Below are positions 13,250-25,873 of a DNA stretch of 64,000 bases, in pieces (the stretch's first letter is position 1; each line of letters begins with the position of its first letter). Source of the DNA: Anoplopoma fimbria (lineage: Eukaryota; Chordata; Actinopteri; Perciformes; Anoplopomatidae); the NCBI RefSeq assembly GCF_027596085.1, contig NC_072472.1:21064680-21128679 (forward strand), read 5' to 3'. The notes below the pieces were generated by a model. The model was not told the DNA's origin. It saw nothing but the letters and a program-made list of their open reading frames with translations, and did not search any database. Position numbers and translations under genes: made by a program.

Positions 13250-15146
13250 TATTGGCCATTTTAATAACGTCTCAAGGATAAATCAAAGGTCCTTTTCACC
13301 CAGAGACCGTATTTGCCCACAGCTTCAACTGGGGTCCTTCTCTAACCAGTTACAAATACTGTCCCAGCAGATGTCAGTGTTACTCAAGCTATTCAAAAGG
13401 CCTCACTGAGCTGGATGTAAAGCTGAACAGAGAAAGGCAAGGCTTCCTTTGCTCTGCTGCCAAAATTAATTTCCATTGCAAGATTAAATTCAAAATTGCA
13501 GACACATTTGCTAAAAAGTCAAGATTCTAAGTGTGTACAAACATACTTGAGCAAACATTGTAAAGATGCGAGGAAGAGAGATGAGAAGGAGGAGGAACAA
13601 ACAGCACCACTGCAGCATGAGAGGCTATCACATCTAGCTCGCTCGAGATTCCTATCCCTTACAAAGCAGGGTAAGCCAATTATATGAGGTTTGATTTCAT
13701 AAGTTTAATCATTATTTCAGTCCATGCGTTTGTCTGCCTGTGTGCATCCGGTATTGTGATTAAATGCTATCCATAATGTACACTGTCATATATTTTGAAG
13801 GGATTGTAATTGGATGAAAGACACAAATAAAAGTGTCAGCATGAAAATCAAAAGCCACAATGCTTTTCTATTGTGTATCAACATATTATTTTTGCCCACA
13901 TGACATGAAGGATATTATGCTCTAAAATAAGCTTCATGGAATGATGAGAAGAGGGGGGAAAAGAGCAAGACTGTTTCGTGGCCGTTCTCAAAAACAACAA
14001 AGCAATATATTGCCATTTTATTAATTTAAACTTCACATTAATTCAAATGTATGGAGTTGCATCATCCTGTTTACCAAATAAACTCATGTCCTGAGTTCAA
14101 ATACTGTACATCTTGAAACATTTTAAAGGATCAAAGCAAAAAAGTCAGTCATGCAGAGAGGACATGACGAGGACGTGCAGAACACAAGTTCTAACATTGT
14201 GGCTTTTCCCCAGTCACAACGGATGCTCTACTCCCGTCGCTGGGGAGGACAAAAAAAAAGGTTTCTGATATGACAGATGACTGCAAACTTAAATTGTATG
14301 GACCCAGTAGTGGAGGTGATTGGCTGACCCCTGTTTCTTGTGAGTAGGCTTCAAGTCTTAAACATTTAAGATAAGAAAAGAAGAACAGCCAAACAATTCA
14401 TATGACTTCTTAGTCAGCAACAACTGGAATAAGAGGGAGGCTACATACGAAGGTTTATCATTGCAGGAATCATTCACCACAGTTATAAAGATTAGATTTG
14501 AGCTGAAAGAGAGGATTTCATTTTTCTTTACTCGTGTCTGTAATGAGGTCCACAAAGGCATACGAGTGTTGCAACTCATTCCACTCGCCCGCAGCAGCAA
14601 ACCAGGCGACTGTCTCCCTTTTGAACTACATGACATTTTGTCTTTGATGTTTTTAGGACAAGGATCAGTGCAGGAAAAAAGGCATCTGCAAACTGTGGCG
14701 ACTGTCCTGAAGAGACTCTAGGGAGACTCTAAATGAGTTCCGAACTGTGCTGTCTGGGTATAAATGGATGGATGATGTTAGAACAAGCACAGACAAGGAT
14801 TCTGATGTAAAGGGTTACGCTTTATGGAGCAGAGCTGAGGCTATTAGCAGCAGATGTTTGGGTTCACTCCAATATGACTTTTTGTGACAACCATAAGAAA
14901 TGCAGGGACACAACCATAAACAACTATTTATTTACAATAAGGCTGACATTATATTAATGATCATGGCAGTGCTCTAGTAGCATACAGTAAGCATCGGATT
15001 TGATTTAAATATTGCTAAATCCTACTTTGTGCCCCAAACTACATTACTTCACTTACTTTTCAACTGAGCCACGCTCAAGTAAGAAAAAGAAAAAAAACTC
15101 ATACATTTTCTACATGAAATAACCAAAACTTGTTTAAAGGAATACC
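13250..15146. other. Non-coding DNA, no gene seen
   Basis: Chance frames only (up to 92 codons at 14358-14636 minus). No repeat with definable ends. Confidence 0.4.
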
Positions 15147-15631
15147 TTACCCCCAAAACAGGAATTTGTATATGAATTTCTCACTATGTGTTCACTCGAA
15201 ATCTTGAGAAAAACTTTCTTGCATGCCTCCCCAGCAAAACTTTATCAAAACATCTGTTAACGAACTCTCACAAAACTTGTGATTTCAAACTCTTTCGCAT
15301 AAACTGTACTTGCAGCAAGTAGCGCACATGTGCAAGCCAGCGTTATGTGGAAGGGATCAAATAGTAAGGTTTTAGCATAAATGTGTTTGGGAAGTAGTGA
15401 GCATACGACTGGTTAAGAAATTTGGATTATACAGCAAGTTGTGTGAGAGTTTGCCAATGGATGTTTTGATATAGTTTTGCTGTTATTAAATGCACCCCTG
15501 TTAACAATATTTCCTCACACTTTTCCCCATTTTTTTGTTTCTTCGTTCAACTTGGAGGCATGCGAAAAAAACTGAAGTTTTCTTCCAGAATTTAAGGTAA
15601 CACCTGGTTGATATACAAAGATTTTTGGGTC
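15147..15631. mobile_element. Fold-back MITE with long imperfect inverted repeats
   Basis: The left arm reads inward from about 15147 (CCCCCAAAACAGGAATTTG, then GCATGCCTCC near 15223, AGCAAAACTTTATCAAAACA, GAACTCTCACAAAACTTG). The right arm carries the complement in reverse order: TGTGTGAGAGTTTG, GTTTTGATATAGTTTTGCTG, GGAGGCATGC near 15556, and TATACAAAGATTTTTGGGT ending near 15631. The two arms are roughly 150-200 bp each and diverged, so this is an old copy. No protein is encoded. The target duplication is not clear and the superfamily is unassigned. Confidence 0.7.
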
Positions 15632-16372
15632 AGAAGAATTCTTTATACTTGGGAAGAAAAAAACTGTTGATGTAGAACCCCATCGCTCAGAGTGGGCAGT
15701 TTGATGAGGTTTAGAGGGGATTAAAGACCTGACAGTCAGCCAGGACTCAGGCCTACCACTGGACTTCACTGTATGTTTCGATTACATTTTTGCCATAGTT
15801 GCACCACTTTGAAAATGTTTTGTGGTTGAGCAGTTTCAGTCTTCCTAAAACCTTTGAGACTGACTTGGCCCCATTTGGTGGATGGTGTAATTCAATGAAG
15901 TACATTGAGAGCAGTGATGTAGGCCTAAAGCAACACAAAAAGGTTCCAACCAGCCATTAAAAACAACATGGAGCACATTTGGATTCAGTGAACAAAGCCA
16001 TCGCTCTCAGTTTTCTCTTAGAATCTCTCCTTCCTCTTGTTACTGTGTATATGCACATAGTCTACAGGATCTACACAGAGAGGTGCCATGGCCATGAGAT
16101 CATGGAGGTCTGCTCCTCTGTACTTTCTGAATAAAAGTAACTTGACTTTGGTACAAGAAGATACTGTACAACCCTGAGATTACCAACTTGCTCATCTGAT
16201 TGCAATCATTTCTTGTGTGTGTGTTTGTGTGTGGATGGATGTGGTGAATAGTTTTACTATTTGACTGCTTGTAGTTAATTCAATACATTCCCAAATAGAT
16301 GTAATTTGATCAATAGCTCCGGAGTGGTCGCAGTACGTTAAACAGTGGCCAATGATGGCGGCTAATTAGTTT
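15632..16372. other. Non-coding DNA, no gene seen
   Basis: No recognisable gene. A short GT-rich run lies near 16214-16235. Confidence 0.4.
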
Positions 16373-16377
16373 AACTT

Positions 16378-17051
16378 TGTCACGGATGTGGTGTGGACTC
16401 AAAAGCAGTACGACCAGGAGACAGATAAAGTTCTGGAGCTTTATTCAAAACTGAGCACACAGCAGACAGACTGGCAGGATATGACTCACAGTGGGAAACA
16501 GGCAGGGGATCAGGCAGACGGAAACCAGAGGAAGCGGAGCTGAACGCGTGGTCGGGGACAGAAGGCTAAGGTGGCTAACCGAGGCAAAAGCAAGGTAGGA
16601 ATCCGGTGGTTGGGGACAGAAGGCTGAGTCGTTGACCGGGGCACAGGCAAGGCAGGGAAGTCCAGACAGGCAGGGTCGGCAACGTGAAATCAGTCCAAGG
16701 GAAATTGCTATAAGGTCTGGCATGAATGCAGCGAACGATCTGGCAGTGAGTGTGTGTGAGACGGGTTTAAATACTGGAGGGAGTAGGTGCAGCAGAGTGA
16801 GCAGGTGAGAGGGATTGTGCTGATGAGGTGGGTGTGGCAGACAGGTGCACTGCATGAGGCTGATTAGGTGAGTGAGGGAGAGTGTGGTGAGAGAGAGGGG
16901 GCTGGGCTGTGAGCTGGAAGTGGAACTGGGAGTGGCCGGAGTGAACTGAGAGAGAGTGACACGCAGGTGAACAGAGTGAGCCAATTAGGTGAGTGAGACA
17001 GAGTGACAGGGAGTATGAAGCTACTGACAGTATGGAGGAAGAACTGTAACA
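16378..17051 (-). mobile_element. Solo LTR, family A copy 1 (Ty3/gypsy-like)
   Basis: The 674-bp segment starts TGTCACGG and ends CTGTAACA on the plus strand (TG to CA termini). It is flanked by a perfect 5-bp duplication, AACTT at 16373-16377 and 17052-17056, as LTR-retrotransposon integration produces. A second copy lies at 22835-24381. Orientation is minus: in that strand a TATTTAAA promoter-like box (complement of 16766-16773) lies upstream of an AATAAA signal (complement of 16440-16445). Internally a ~59-bp segment containing GGGGACAGAAGGCT is present twice. No gag-pol sequence is attached, so this is a solo LTR left by recombination. A 179-codon open frame on the minus strand (16445-16984) lies almost wholly inside the LTR and I do not treat it as a gene. 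The gypsy assignment is inferred from the 5-bp duplication only. Confidence 0.85.
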
Positions 17052-17056
17052 AACTT

Positions 17057-19625
17057 TCACATTTACCCCTTTGTAACCTTCATATGTTTTACTTTTCTTC
17101 ATTGAGACATAAAAAAATGTAACTACTGTCAAACGAAGCTCAGCCCCGGGACCTCGGTATCTTTAAAACCCTGCATATGGCTGTGAGAGTGCTGCCATTT
17201 TTTCCAGATAACTGACTGCTGATTTAAATGGCAACGCTTTTTTATACTGCCATCAAGAGTATATCCTGCTCCAGGGCAGGTTAGCTGCAATTTATGTTAT
17301 CATGTAGGCTGATTCATAGTTCACCAACACAGTGGGCATGAAATCATCTTGTTAACCTGCTAATTTTGATAATTTTGTATCTTTATTCTATTCACATAAC
17401 AGCTAAGTCTCCCAGTGGGCCAGCCTCACACAAATGACATTTCAAAGCACTACTGAAGCAGTACACAGTAACATTATTCAAAAGAAGAATCTCAATTATG
17501 GTTTCTGCTCAACGAGAGTCAAACATTGAGTTAACGTGTCTAGTTCGTAAGCAAAAATACAGCTTTGTTATTAGAACACTGAGCTTTGGAACTGCACAAG
17601 GAAGAATGCCAAGATGAGTAACACCTGCATAGTATTCTATGGAGAAGGTAGTGAATGATGTCTGTAGACAGGAGTTACTTCCTGGATCCGTGATGTGCTT
17701 AGTATCTGATGTACACTTGTATTAGTGTAAATCAAAAATAGGCACCCCAAGACAATAAAAAAAATGAATGGGTAACTTCAACTATTAAGCATATTTTCTT
17801 TATTTAAGGACATGTGACTGAAGAGACGAGTGTCATTACACACTTTGACCCAAGGTAACATATTAACAACCAAGATACATTTGAAGTAAGGACAGCTGTC
17901 ACACATTGTCTTTCCAATGTAGAAAATGTCAGAGGAAGAACGATGACATGGATGTAACCGTTTCCATGCATTGCTTGTTCTAATGTTTGTTTCCCTGAAT
18001 CATCCAACCAAGTGAGAACAGATTGCAGGCCCCGGGAACACACCTGAGACCAACAAGCAGTGACCAAAAGATTGTGCGTTGGGCTAGGCTGACAGCCAGG
18101 AGGCTGCCTGACCTTCAGGGAAGTGGACACAGTTTGGCAGATGCTCAAGGTACCATCCGTCTTTTGATGGGGAATCATATCATAGCAGGTGTAAGCATTG
18201 CCTCGGTGGATAAATTGCCAATTTATGGGTATGTAATTAATTTTTGGTTTGAGAAGAAGGTAATTACCAGCCAAGCATGAAAGTGATACGTATGTAGGAG
18301 GTGTTCATTAAAAGAGCTTGCTTCAAAGGAACAGCGTGGCCCCAGGTTTGGTGTACAAACATGGACACAACATTATCACCTGCTATTCAGTAGCTTTGGC
18401 TAACATGCTAATAAATCGCTTACTTACACATTCAGTTGACATGGAGCTACATTAACAACTATTTGTAGTCATGTTACTGGCCTTCGGATGAATGTAGGGC
18501 CAATATTTACTTTCTTTTTGAGGGGGAAATGTGTTAGATCTTGCAGGAATTTGTGAAATACAAATAAATTAACTATCATTATAGAATGTAATAAGGTTAC
18601 ACTGTTAGCATTACAACAAAGACTTCAATGTATAATGTTGCAGAGATATCTATTGAAATGAGCATGCTAGCCCCGGCCGATGCTTGTAATACCACTTGTA
18701 CATGGAGTAAGTCACTGTAGGATCCAGTCCTCAGTCCGACATGAGAGGACGAAGAAGTAAAGCTGCCCGGAGTGCTTGTCATTAATCGACCCTTGGTCCG
18801 TGTGCTTCAACCTGATCTAATGGGAAGCCATATAAATTAAATTTTTAAGCTATTCTGCAAGTCAGAATAACGCATTTTCTAGGGTTTTCAGGTGTCATAT
18901 TATGCCACGTTTTTACCTTCAAACTACCACAGTAAGTACGTTAATTATATAAAACGTATTCAACGTAACGTAAGTATGGAAAACACATCCCAAGCATCAC
19001 CAACTTCACTTAAAAATATCTCAGCAATACTTTGGGACATGAAGTCCAGTCTCAAACACCGGTATCCTGCTGAAAGTTCTGTTGTTGTTTGACCCATCAG
19101 TTTTCCAACCGTACATACACAATTTAGTGAGATTGGCTGATTTGATAGTCTATATAAAATACACCGATAACTCTTCTAGTTTAAATTAAATTACTAATGA
19201 CCTGCTGATTAATAACCTAATTGTTCTTTCAATATGTTCTTCAAAGAGTCTAAACTCCATGCAAAACAGATTAACCTGCAGAGCATACAGCAGCCAGGTA
19301 GAGTAATCATTGCGTGACTGTTTTCCAAGTCTCTGATACCACATGACACCATGCCCTTCATCTAAGGGCCACTCAATGACAAATCACCCCCGCTCTGTTT
19401 CAACAAGAAAACATAACAGATCACACTCTGGCTCAAATGTAACCCAGAGGAAATGCTTGATGCGTGTTATGAAACTGCTGTCATGGTGACAGACATAGAA
19501 AAGTGGTGATAATGGAAAGTAATGGTTTGCAGGTTTGTGGACAACCAGAAGGTTAAACAGGAGTCACTTCTTTAACTTCAAGACATTATCCGCTCCTCTT
19601 ATATTATTATGATGTATATCCTGTA
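17057..19625. other. Non-coding DNA, no gene seen
   Basis: A 156-codon stop-free frame on the minus strand (17804-18274) has no recognisable domain, signal peptide or splice context and is probably chance. Nothing else was found. Confidence 0.4.
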
Positions 19626-19793
<168 letters not shown>

Positions 19794-21037
19794 GTAGTCA
19801 CAGTAGACATTTTGGCTTGTCAAAGCCAGAATAGCACGGGTGAAACACATTTTGTTAACGATGGCTCAGTTCTGTCACGTCCCGATAAGCCGTGACAGTG
19901 AGCCAGCTTGCAGACTGCCACAGCCCTGGAACGAGCTCACCCCACAGTAACGCAGTCATAACTAAGTCATCACACAATAAAATATGGATTGTGAGATGCT
20001 AACTAAAGGCAAGGTTTCAACCCAGGTAAAATTAGGCAATCCAACACTCTATGTACACTACATAAGGTAAATATCCACAGATGTCTCTTCTCTGCCATGG
20101 TGAGAAGCACTGCGGCAGAGGAAAACTACCAGTCAGTACAACAATTATTGCCAATGCTGACAGACTCTTAATTTGCCTTGTAATTAGAAAAGTAGAGAGC
20201 ACCACTTGTCAGTGTTGTTATTTACTAAAAAGCTGATACTCCCATGGTTTCAATATCTGCTGATGATTTGACAGTTTAATTAAAGGTGGCGATAAAAGGA
20301 GGGTGCGTTTCAGAAATGTACAGCACTTTACTCCAATGGCGTCCCTCTTATATAAAGTGTTTCTATCCTGACAGGTCTGCAGTGATTTCCGTTAAACACT
20401 CGAACTGCTAAGGGGTCATTTTTAACCCCCTGGTGTTTTCAATTGCAAGTAACTCCATTAAAATAAAACGCAAACATTTGTCAGTACACAAATTCTCCTA
20501 AAGTGGATTTATTCAACATCTAGTGAATTTTGAGAGGTGTTGGGTGAGACGAAGAGAAGTCCTTTTTATCCCTCGTAGTAATTGCTTTGTAATGCTGCAC
20601 TCAACATTTGCGTCCCCCCCGTAGTCTAGCCAACACTAATTGTTTAGATGTCTTTTGATAAGCGGGCTGCCGTATAAAGAGCTAACGTTAGAGCTACCAA
20701 AAAACAATTAATAAATAGATATAAACATAGACGTACAGATAGATTTGGAAACATGAGCCGCAGCAGAAGATTGATGAATTTCTAAGAGGAAGAGATCAAT
20801 GACCTTTTCACTGGATGAGGAACCTTCATCTGAGGACCCGTCCTTTTTCTCTAGTGGCTTCATAGTGGTTGCGAATATATTCAAAATAAAACAGGCCTTC
20901 ATTGAGACAGAGAAAATGAGAGTACCAACAAAAAGAAACACTCAAGCAGGGGCAAGAATGAATGAATTAAGGCTGATGAATATTAGTTAATGCCAAAGAT
21001 TCATCCAAGTTCAAGCATGAGAGGCTTTTATTTAAAG
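19794..21037. other. Non-coding DNA, no gene seen
   Basis: No intact gene. Around 20400-20450 and 20755-20860 there are segments that vaguely recall eroded piggyBac-type elements (GGGGTCATTTTTAACCCCC; an ATGAGCCGCAGCAGAAGA start followed by acidic codons in shifting frames). Too little is preserved to call. Confidence 0.35.
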
Positions 21038-21042
21038 ATTAT

Positions 21043-21738
21043 TGTTACGTACAGTGTCGTGTATGTATACATGTTGTAGGCCTACATGTGTTGTGTTCTG
21101 TTTTGTGTTGTTGGTTTGTGTTGTTGTTCTGTCTCCTCCTTCTCAGATGTGCGCACCTGGTTCCAATCATTGATCATCACCACACCTGTTCCGGATCTCC
21201 TATCAGCCATTCCCCTTTAAATAGCCCCCATTTGTGTTAGAGAAGGTGGTTGCTTTTTGGGTTGAGCTGTGGCAGAGCTCTGGTTGAGCTCTGGTTGATT
21301 TTGCTTGGTTTTGATGGTTCATTGATGAGTCTTTAGTTAAAACACCTTTGTTAAAACCATTTACTTTAGCAGCCTACTTTTGTTTTGTCTTGTGTTAATT
21401 CTTTGTTGTGCGCACAGGGACAAACGAGGATCGGTAAGATACCCTGGGTATACATATTACATGCACGTAGGTTTACCTTTTGTTAAAACCCCAGATTAGA
21501 GTGAGCACCACCTGCTGTACTTTTGGGTGCTTAACACCTGTCAATGGGGGTGGGTTTATTTATGTTCTTTTCTTTGGTGCCACTGACAGTCCTCTTTGAT
21601 CCCTGTGTTGCTTTTCTGTAAATAAATACTTCCTTTAATTCATATTGGGTCCTGGTTTTGTGTGACTACACCCTCACTTGCTCAACCTGGTGCATTATGT
21701 TACGTCCTTCTACTCCGAGCCACCAAGGGGGCGTAACA
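21043..21738 (+). mobile_element. Solo LTR, family B (Ty3/gypsy-like)
   Basis: The 696-bp segment begins TGTTACGTAC and ends GGCGTAACA, so TGTTACG/CGTAACA form the short terminal inverted repeat typical of LTRs. It is flanked by a perfect 5-bp duplication, ATTAT at 21038-21042 and 21739-21743. On the plus strand a TTTAAATA box (21216-21223) precedes an AATAAA signal (21621-21626), giving a U3-R-U5 order. Its sequence differs from family A. No internal coding region remains. Confidence 0.88.
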
Positions 21739-21743
21739 ATTAT

Positions 21744-22829
21744 TCAAAATAAAAATGCAGTGTACTTATTATTTAGCTATCTTTGCAACATTTTTTTAAA
21801 AGTCACCAAAAAAAAAACCCAACATCTCTGAATCTCCAATTTTGTTTTTGAAATCCTCCCTTTTTCTTCAGTTCCCCAGGTTGGCGGGTGTGCTCCTCGC
21901 TTATCCCTGGACAAAATTAACTTTCATGCTTGATAAATATACCCTTAAACACACACTTTCCCAGTTCAAACATTCTATCTGCTTGTGTTATGCAGTGATC
22001 AATTGCTCCTATCAGGCATGCAGCATGTGTCGGCTACTTCTTTTTGATACTGTTGTGAAAATAACAGGAGATGTTTCAGTGTAATACACAGACTAAACAT
22101 CCTGTATTAATGCAAACATCACTGCTGCTTTGTAAACCGGTGTGCATCTTGCACAGTACGAGTTACATGCCTGGCAGTTCGACAACTCGTTTGACCAAAC
22201 AGACCTATCTCTAAAATATAGCACATGACAGCACAGCTGTTTCTACATCAGCAGGAGGCTGACACAATGTCTGGATGTCAAATTGGGTCAGACAAAATTG
22301 GTTGATACCTGCTATAAAAACGGCTAACACATTTGCTGTTAGCGGTTTTCCCAGAGCTGAATGTTTTGAGCTCCAGCAGGGATGCAGCCGGAGAAATGGA
22401 AGAAATGAGCCGTTGAAATGGAGAATTTAGGCTTTTGCAGACATGCTTGGAGAAGTTTGAGAGGGGGTGTTTGTTAGCTTTAGGAAGATATCTGTGACTT
22501 TTCTGATAGAGGCCAACAACAGTGCAGTTCATGTACGGATTTTCTTTGAAAACGACAATGCTCGAGGGCTGTACAACCTTCTGTCAATATGATGGAAAGC
22601 ACTGGATTGAAAGATATAGACAAATCCAAACAGGAAAAAAAGCAATGCCACATCTTCATGAAAGGAAGTAAGTGGGTTCTTCAGTGTCTATAATCACAGA
22701 AACCTGTGGGGGTCCAGCTTTTATAGTGATGGTCCAACAAGCGGCCATAATACAAAACTGAACATAATGTAAAACAAATATTTTAATTTATAGTGCAATG
22801 TAAAATGTGCTTTATAGTGAAAATAAGCT
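21744..22829. other. Non-coding DNA, no gene seen
   Basis: Chance frames of 80-84 codons only (21842-22084 plus, 22278-22532 minus). No repeat with definable ends. Confidence 0.4.
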
Positions 22830-22834
22830 ATATT

Positions 22835-24381
22835 TGTCACAAATGTGGTGTGGACCCAAAAGCAGTACGACTGAGACGGAGTAATGTTCAGAAACTTTAT
22901 GTAAAGCGGAACACACAGCAGACAAGCAGGCAGGATCAGACTCACGTAGTGGATTCCTATTAGCACAGCGCCGAGCCGTCAGGGAAACAGGCAGACGGAA
23001 ACCAGAGGAAGCAGAGGCTATTCTCGTGGTCGGGGACAGAAGGCTAAGGCGGCTAACCGGGGCAAAGGCAAGGTAGGAATCTGGTGGTCGGGGACAGAAG
23101 GCTGAGGCATTGACCGGGGCACAGGCAAGGCAGGGAAGTCCAGACAGGCAGGGTCGGCAACGTGAAATCAGTCCAAGGGAAATTGCTATAAGGTCTGGCA
23201 TGAATGCAGCGAACGATCTGGCAGTGAGTGTGTGTGAGACGGGTTTAAATACTGGAGGGAGTAGGTGCAGCAGAGTGAGCAGGTGAGAGGGATTGTGCTG
23301 ATGAGGTGGGTGTGGCAGACAGGTGCACCGAGTAAGACTGATTAGGTGAGGGAGATGTGGAGTGACAGGAGAGAAAGGGGCTGGGCTGTGGCTGACTGTG
23401 AGCTGGGAGTGGCCAGAGTGAACTGAGAGATGTTGGCCGTTTCTCAATAAGTGAACTTCTCTGTACTTGTGTCCTCGTGAACTTGTGAAACGTCATCTAG
23501 CGCGGCCCAAGTACTGTTCCAATACACAAGTTCGCATTCAGCCAAGTACGGTCCAAATACCCGGAAGTGTCCTTGCTCCGCCCATTATATCGGGGATGCA
23601 TCGGAGGAGACTTGTGTGGACTTTGGACAGCCAAGTATCCCAGAATGCATTTCACCAGCAAACAAGAGACGACAATGTCAGTTATCGTTGTCTAAATACT
23701 GCTGTTGTTGTGTAACGGAATTTAGTTTTAAGATGTTTTTAAGCGAGAATGTAGTTGTTAAGACTTAAAATATGCGGTCAATTTATCAAGATAGAGCCTG
23801 TTTGAAAACAGCGCCGACGTTTGTCGGAGATATGAGAGGTCCAGAGAGGAGACCGGGCGGTGATGCTCATGTAGCCCGCTGACAGCAGCCTTATCTCGGC
23901 AAGGCCTCTCCAGATGTGCCGCTGGCTCCAGTGTCTCTGTGGTTGTGGTTGCAGATGTAACACAAAATATATACATATTAATATTTTAATATTTTCTAAA
24001 TGAAAACGAAAAAAGGCAGGGTTGTGTTTTATATCATATTTCGTTTTATTGTCAATATATATGACTGAAGATAACCGGAGTAGGCGGGACCGACGAGCTG
24101 AGTTGGTGACGTCGTGACGTTGGTGACGTCATCAAGTTCGCTGCTGTTCCAATTGCAAAATGACCGTACTGCGTCCTCCCATCCTCGGGAGTTTGTACTC
24201 CCGAGTCGAACTATCCAAGTCTGAACTTGCAAGTTTGCAAGTCCACACTTGACCATACTTGGTATTGAGAAACGGCCAGAGTGACAGGCAGGTGAACAGA
24301 GTGAGCCAATTAGGTGAGTGAGACAGAGTGACAGGGAGTATGGAGCTACTAACAGGGGAGTATGGAGGAAGAACTGTGACA
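22835..24381 (-). mobile_element. Solo LTR, family A copy 2, split by a nested element
   Basis: It starts TGTCACAAATG and ends GAACTGTGACA, closely matching the copy at 16378-17051 in the same orientation. Flanks ATATT (22830-22834) and ATATG (24382-24386) agree at four of five positions, so this is its own insertion and not the partner LTR of copy 1. The TATTTAAA box is kept (complement of 23244-23251), while the poly(A) signal seen in copy 1 reads CATAAA here. An 845-bp element at 23434-24278 interrupts it; without that insert the LTR would be about 700 bp. A 211-codon minus-strand frame (22812-23447) parallels the one in copy 1 simply because the copies are similar. Confidence 0.83.
23434..24278. 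mobile_element. Nested DNA element with 16-bp perfect terminal inverted repeats
   Basis: The termini are TGGCCGTTTCTCAATA (23434-23449) and its exact complement TATTGAGAAACGGCCA (24263-24278). The intervening 813 bp has no transposase. Comparison with LTR copy 1, which reads straight through GAGAGAGTGACA at this place, shows it as an insertion. The site is a GA-rich run with an extra TGT on the left, so the target duplication is ambiguous and I leave the superfamily open. It is younger than the LTR it sits in. Confidence 0.82.
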
Positions 24382-24386
24382 ATATG

Positions 24387-25873
24387 GGTCACGACCGAAG
24401 GCTTTACTCGGGAAATTGGCACTTTCAAGTGTTAATTAAATTAAAATTGTCCTGCCATACCTTGTCTGTCACTACTCTTACACCCTGACTTTCAACTTAA
24501 ACTAAGTTCAAACTGTGTGCTCTTTGTAAACTGTCCACCTCAGGTCTGTTTAAGCTCTGTTACTCCTTCGTAGCCATGACATCTACTGCTGTTACATTTG
24601 TAAAGAAGCATCAAGACCGAATGCAGCCTTCAATTCATTTTCATGTCAAATAATAAACCATGGTTGTACTTGTACTTACACTTTCATGACGGTGCTCAGC
24701 AAACTAATCAATAGCACATATTCCAGGAGAGGCCCTATGTGGCTGACAGGTATCTGATGGCCGAGGCCCCACAGGAGATGATCCTACAGCACAGTTTTTA
24801 TGCTACATACACAACTATGTAAATAGTTATGACATTTGTTTCTCTCTTATATCAGAGCGGTACTATAATTTGTTATTCTTACTAGGTAGCTCCAATTACT
24901 GTATTCAGTGTGGAAGCATATTTAGCCTAATTAGCTGATTACATTTGTAGCTATATAACACTGAATTTAGCCATTGAAATTGTGGATGAAAAACAAAGAG
25001 AAACAATACAATTAGGTCAAAATAGAAGTCATACAACAACAGACACAACTTTAGTCCAGATTCCCCATGTGCTAGCCTTGCCACCATACTAACTACCAAA
25101 ACCCAGTAAAAAGCTCTTTATACTGTGATGTATGCAGTCCCAGATTAACGGCAACAACAATACTACAGAAAACAATGGCAAGCATAAGTAACCACCAAAA
25201 ACATCCTTTAAGTCAGTTTGTGTCAGTCCTTTTGGACTTTTTGATGGACTCGTTGGTTTATCCAGTAGTTTTTTGGGGCTTCATAGGTCATGTCCACCCC
25301 AAAACATTTGCACCGTTGGTATTCTGAGATTTATGTCTGGTTTAGTGCCATTTTGTTTTAGTGTGCAGTTCAGCTTTTCTGTTGTTGTACTGGCTACTGT
25401 TTTCTGTGACAGTGTACTTGTGTATCTTAACATGTTTTGAGTTTCCTGTGCTAGCTCTGTGTGTTCCTTATGTGTTCCTGTAGCCTTGTCTTCCATTGTA
25501 CACCTCTTTAGTGTCTAGCCTCGTCAGCCCTGCCTTTGTGCTGCCGGGCCTCATTGTCTTGTTACCCAATCATAGTGATTCCCTCTTTATTCCAGTTTCC
25601 TGCCTACTCCAGCTGTGCCTCATCTTGTGATGAGTGTGTTTATACCTGTCAGTTCTTTGAGTTCTTTGTCAGTTCATTTGTCACCATTCAAAGAGAGGAA
25701 GTCAAATTTTTGCTCCTCTTTTTCTGACTGGAAAATAATTTGTCCCTAACTTGCACGTAATTACTTTTATCATAAACAACTGACAGATGTTACGTTGTAC
25801 ACTTTCTGTAGTTGAATTTCAAACTTGCATATTAATAATATAAAACACTGCAGCATAGTGGCTCTAAAACAAT
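24387..25873. other. Non-coding DNA; possible eroded LTR-like stretch
   Basis: No gene. The T-rich stretch 25300-25700 (repeated CTTGTGTGTTCC-like words) resembles the U3/R part of fish LTRs in style, but no terminal repeat or target duplication was found. Confidence 0.3.

Noticed and set aside
17804..18274. 156-codon minus-strand frame
   Set aside because: No domain, signal, splice or promoter context recognised; length is possible by chance in 64 kb read in six frames.
20755..20990. Possible piggyBac transposase start (ATGAGCCGCAGCAGA, acidic codons)
   Set aside because: Only a few codons are suggestive, split over frames; no TTAA-flanked ends found.
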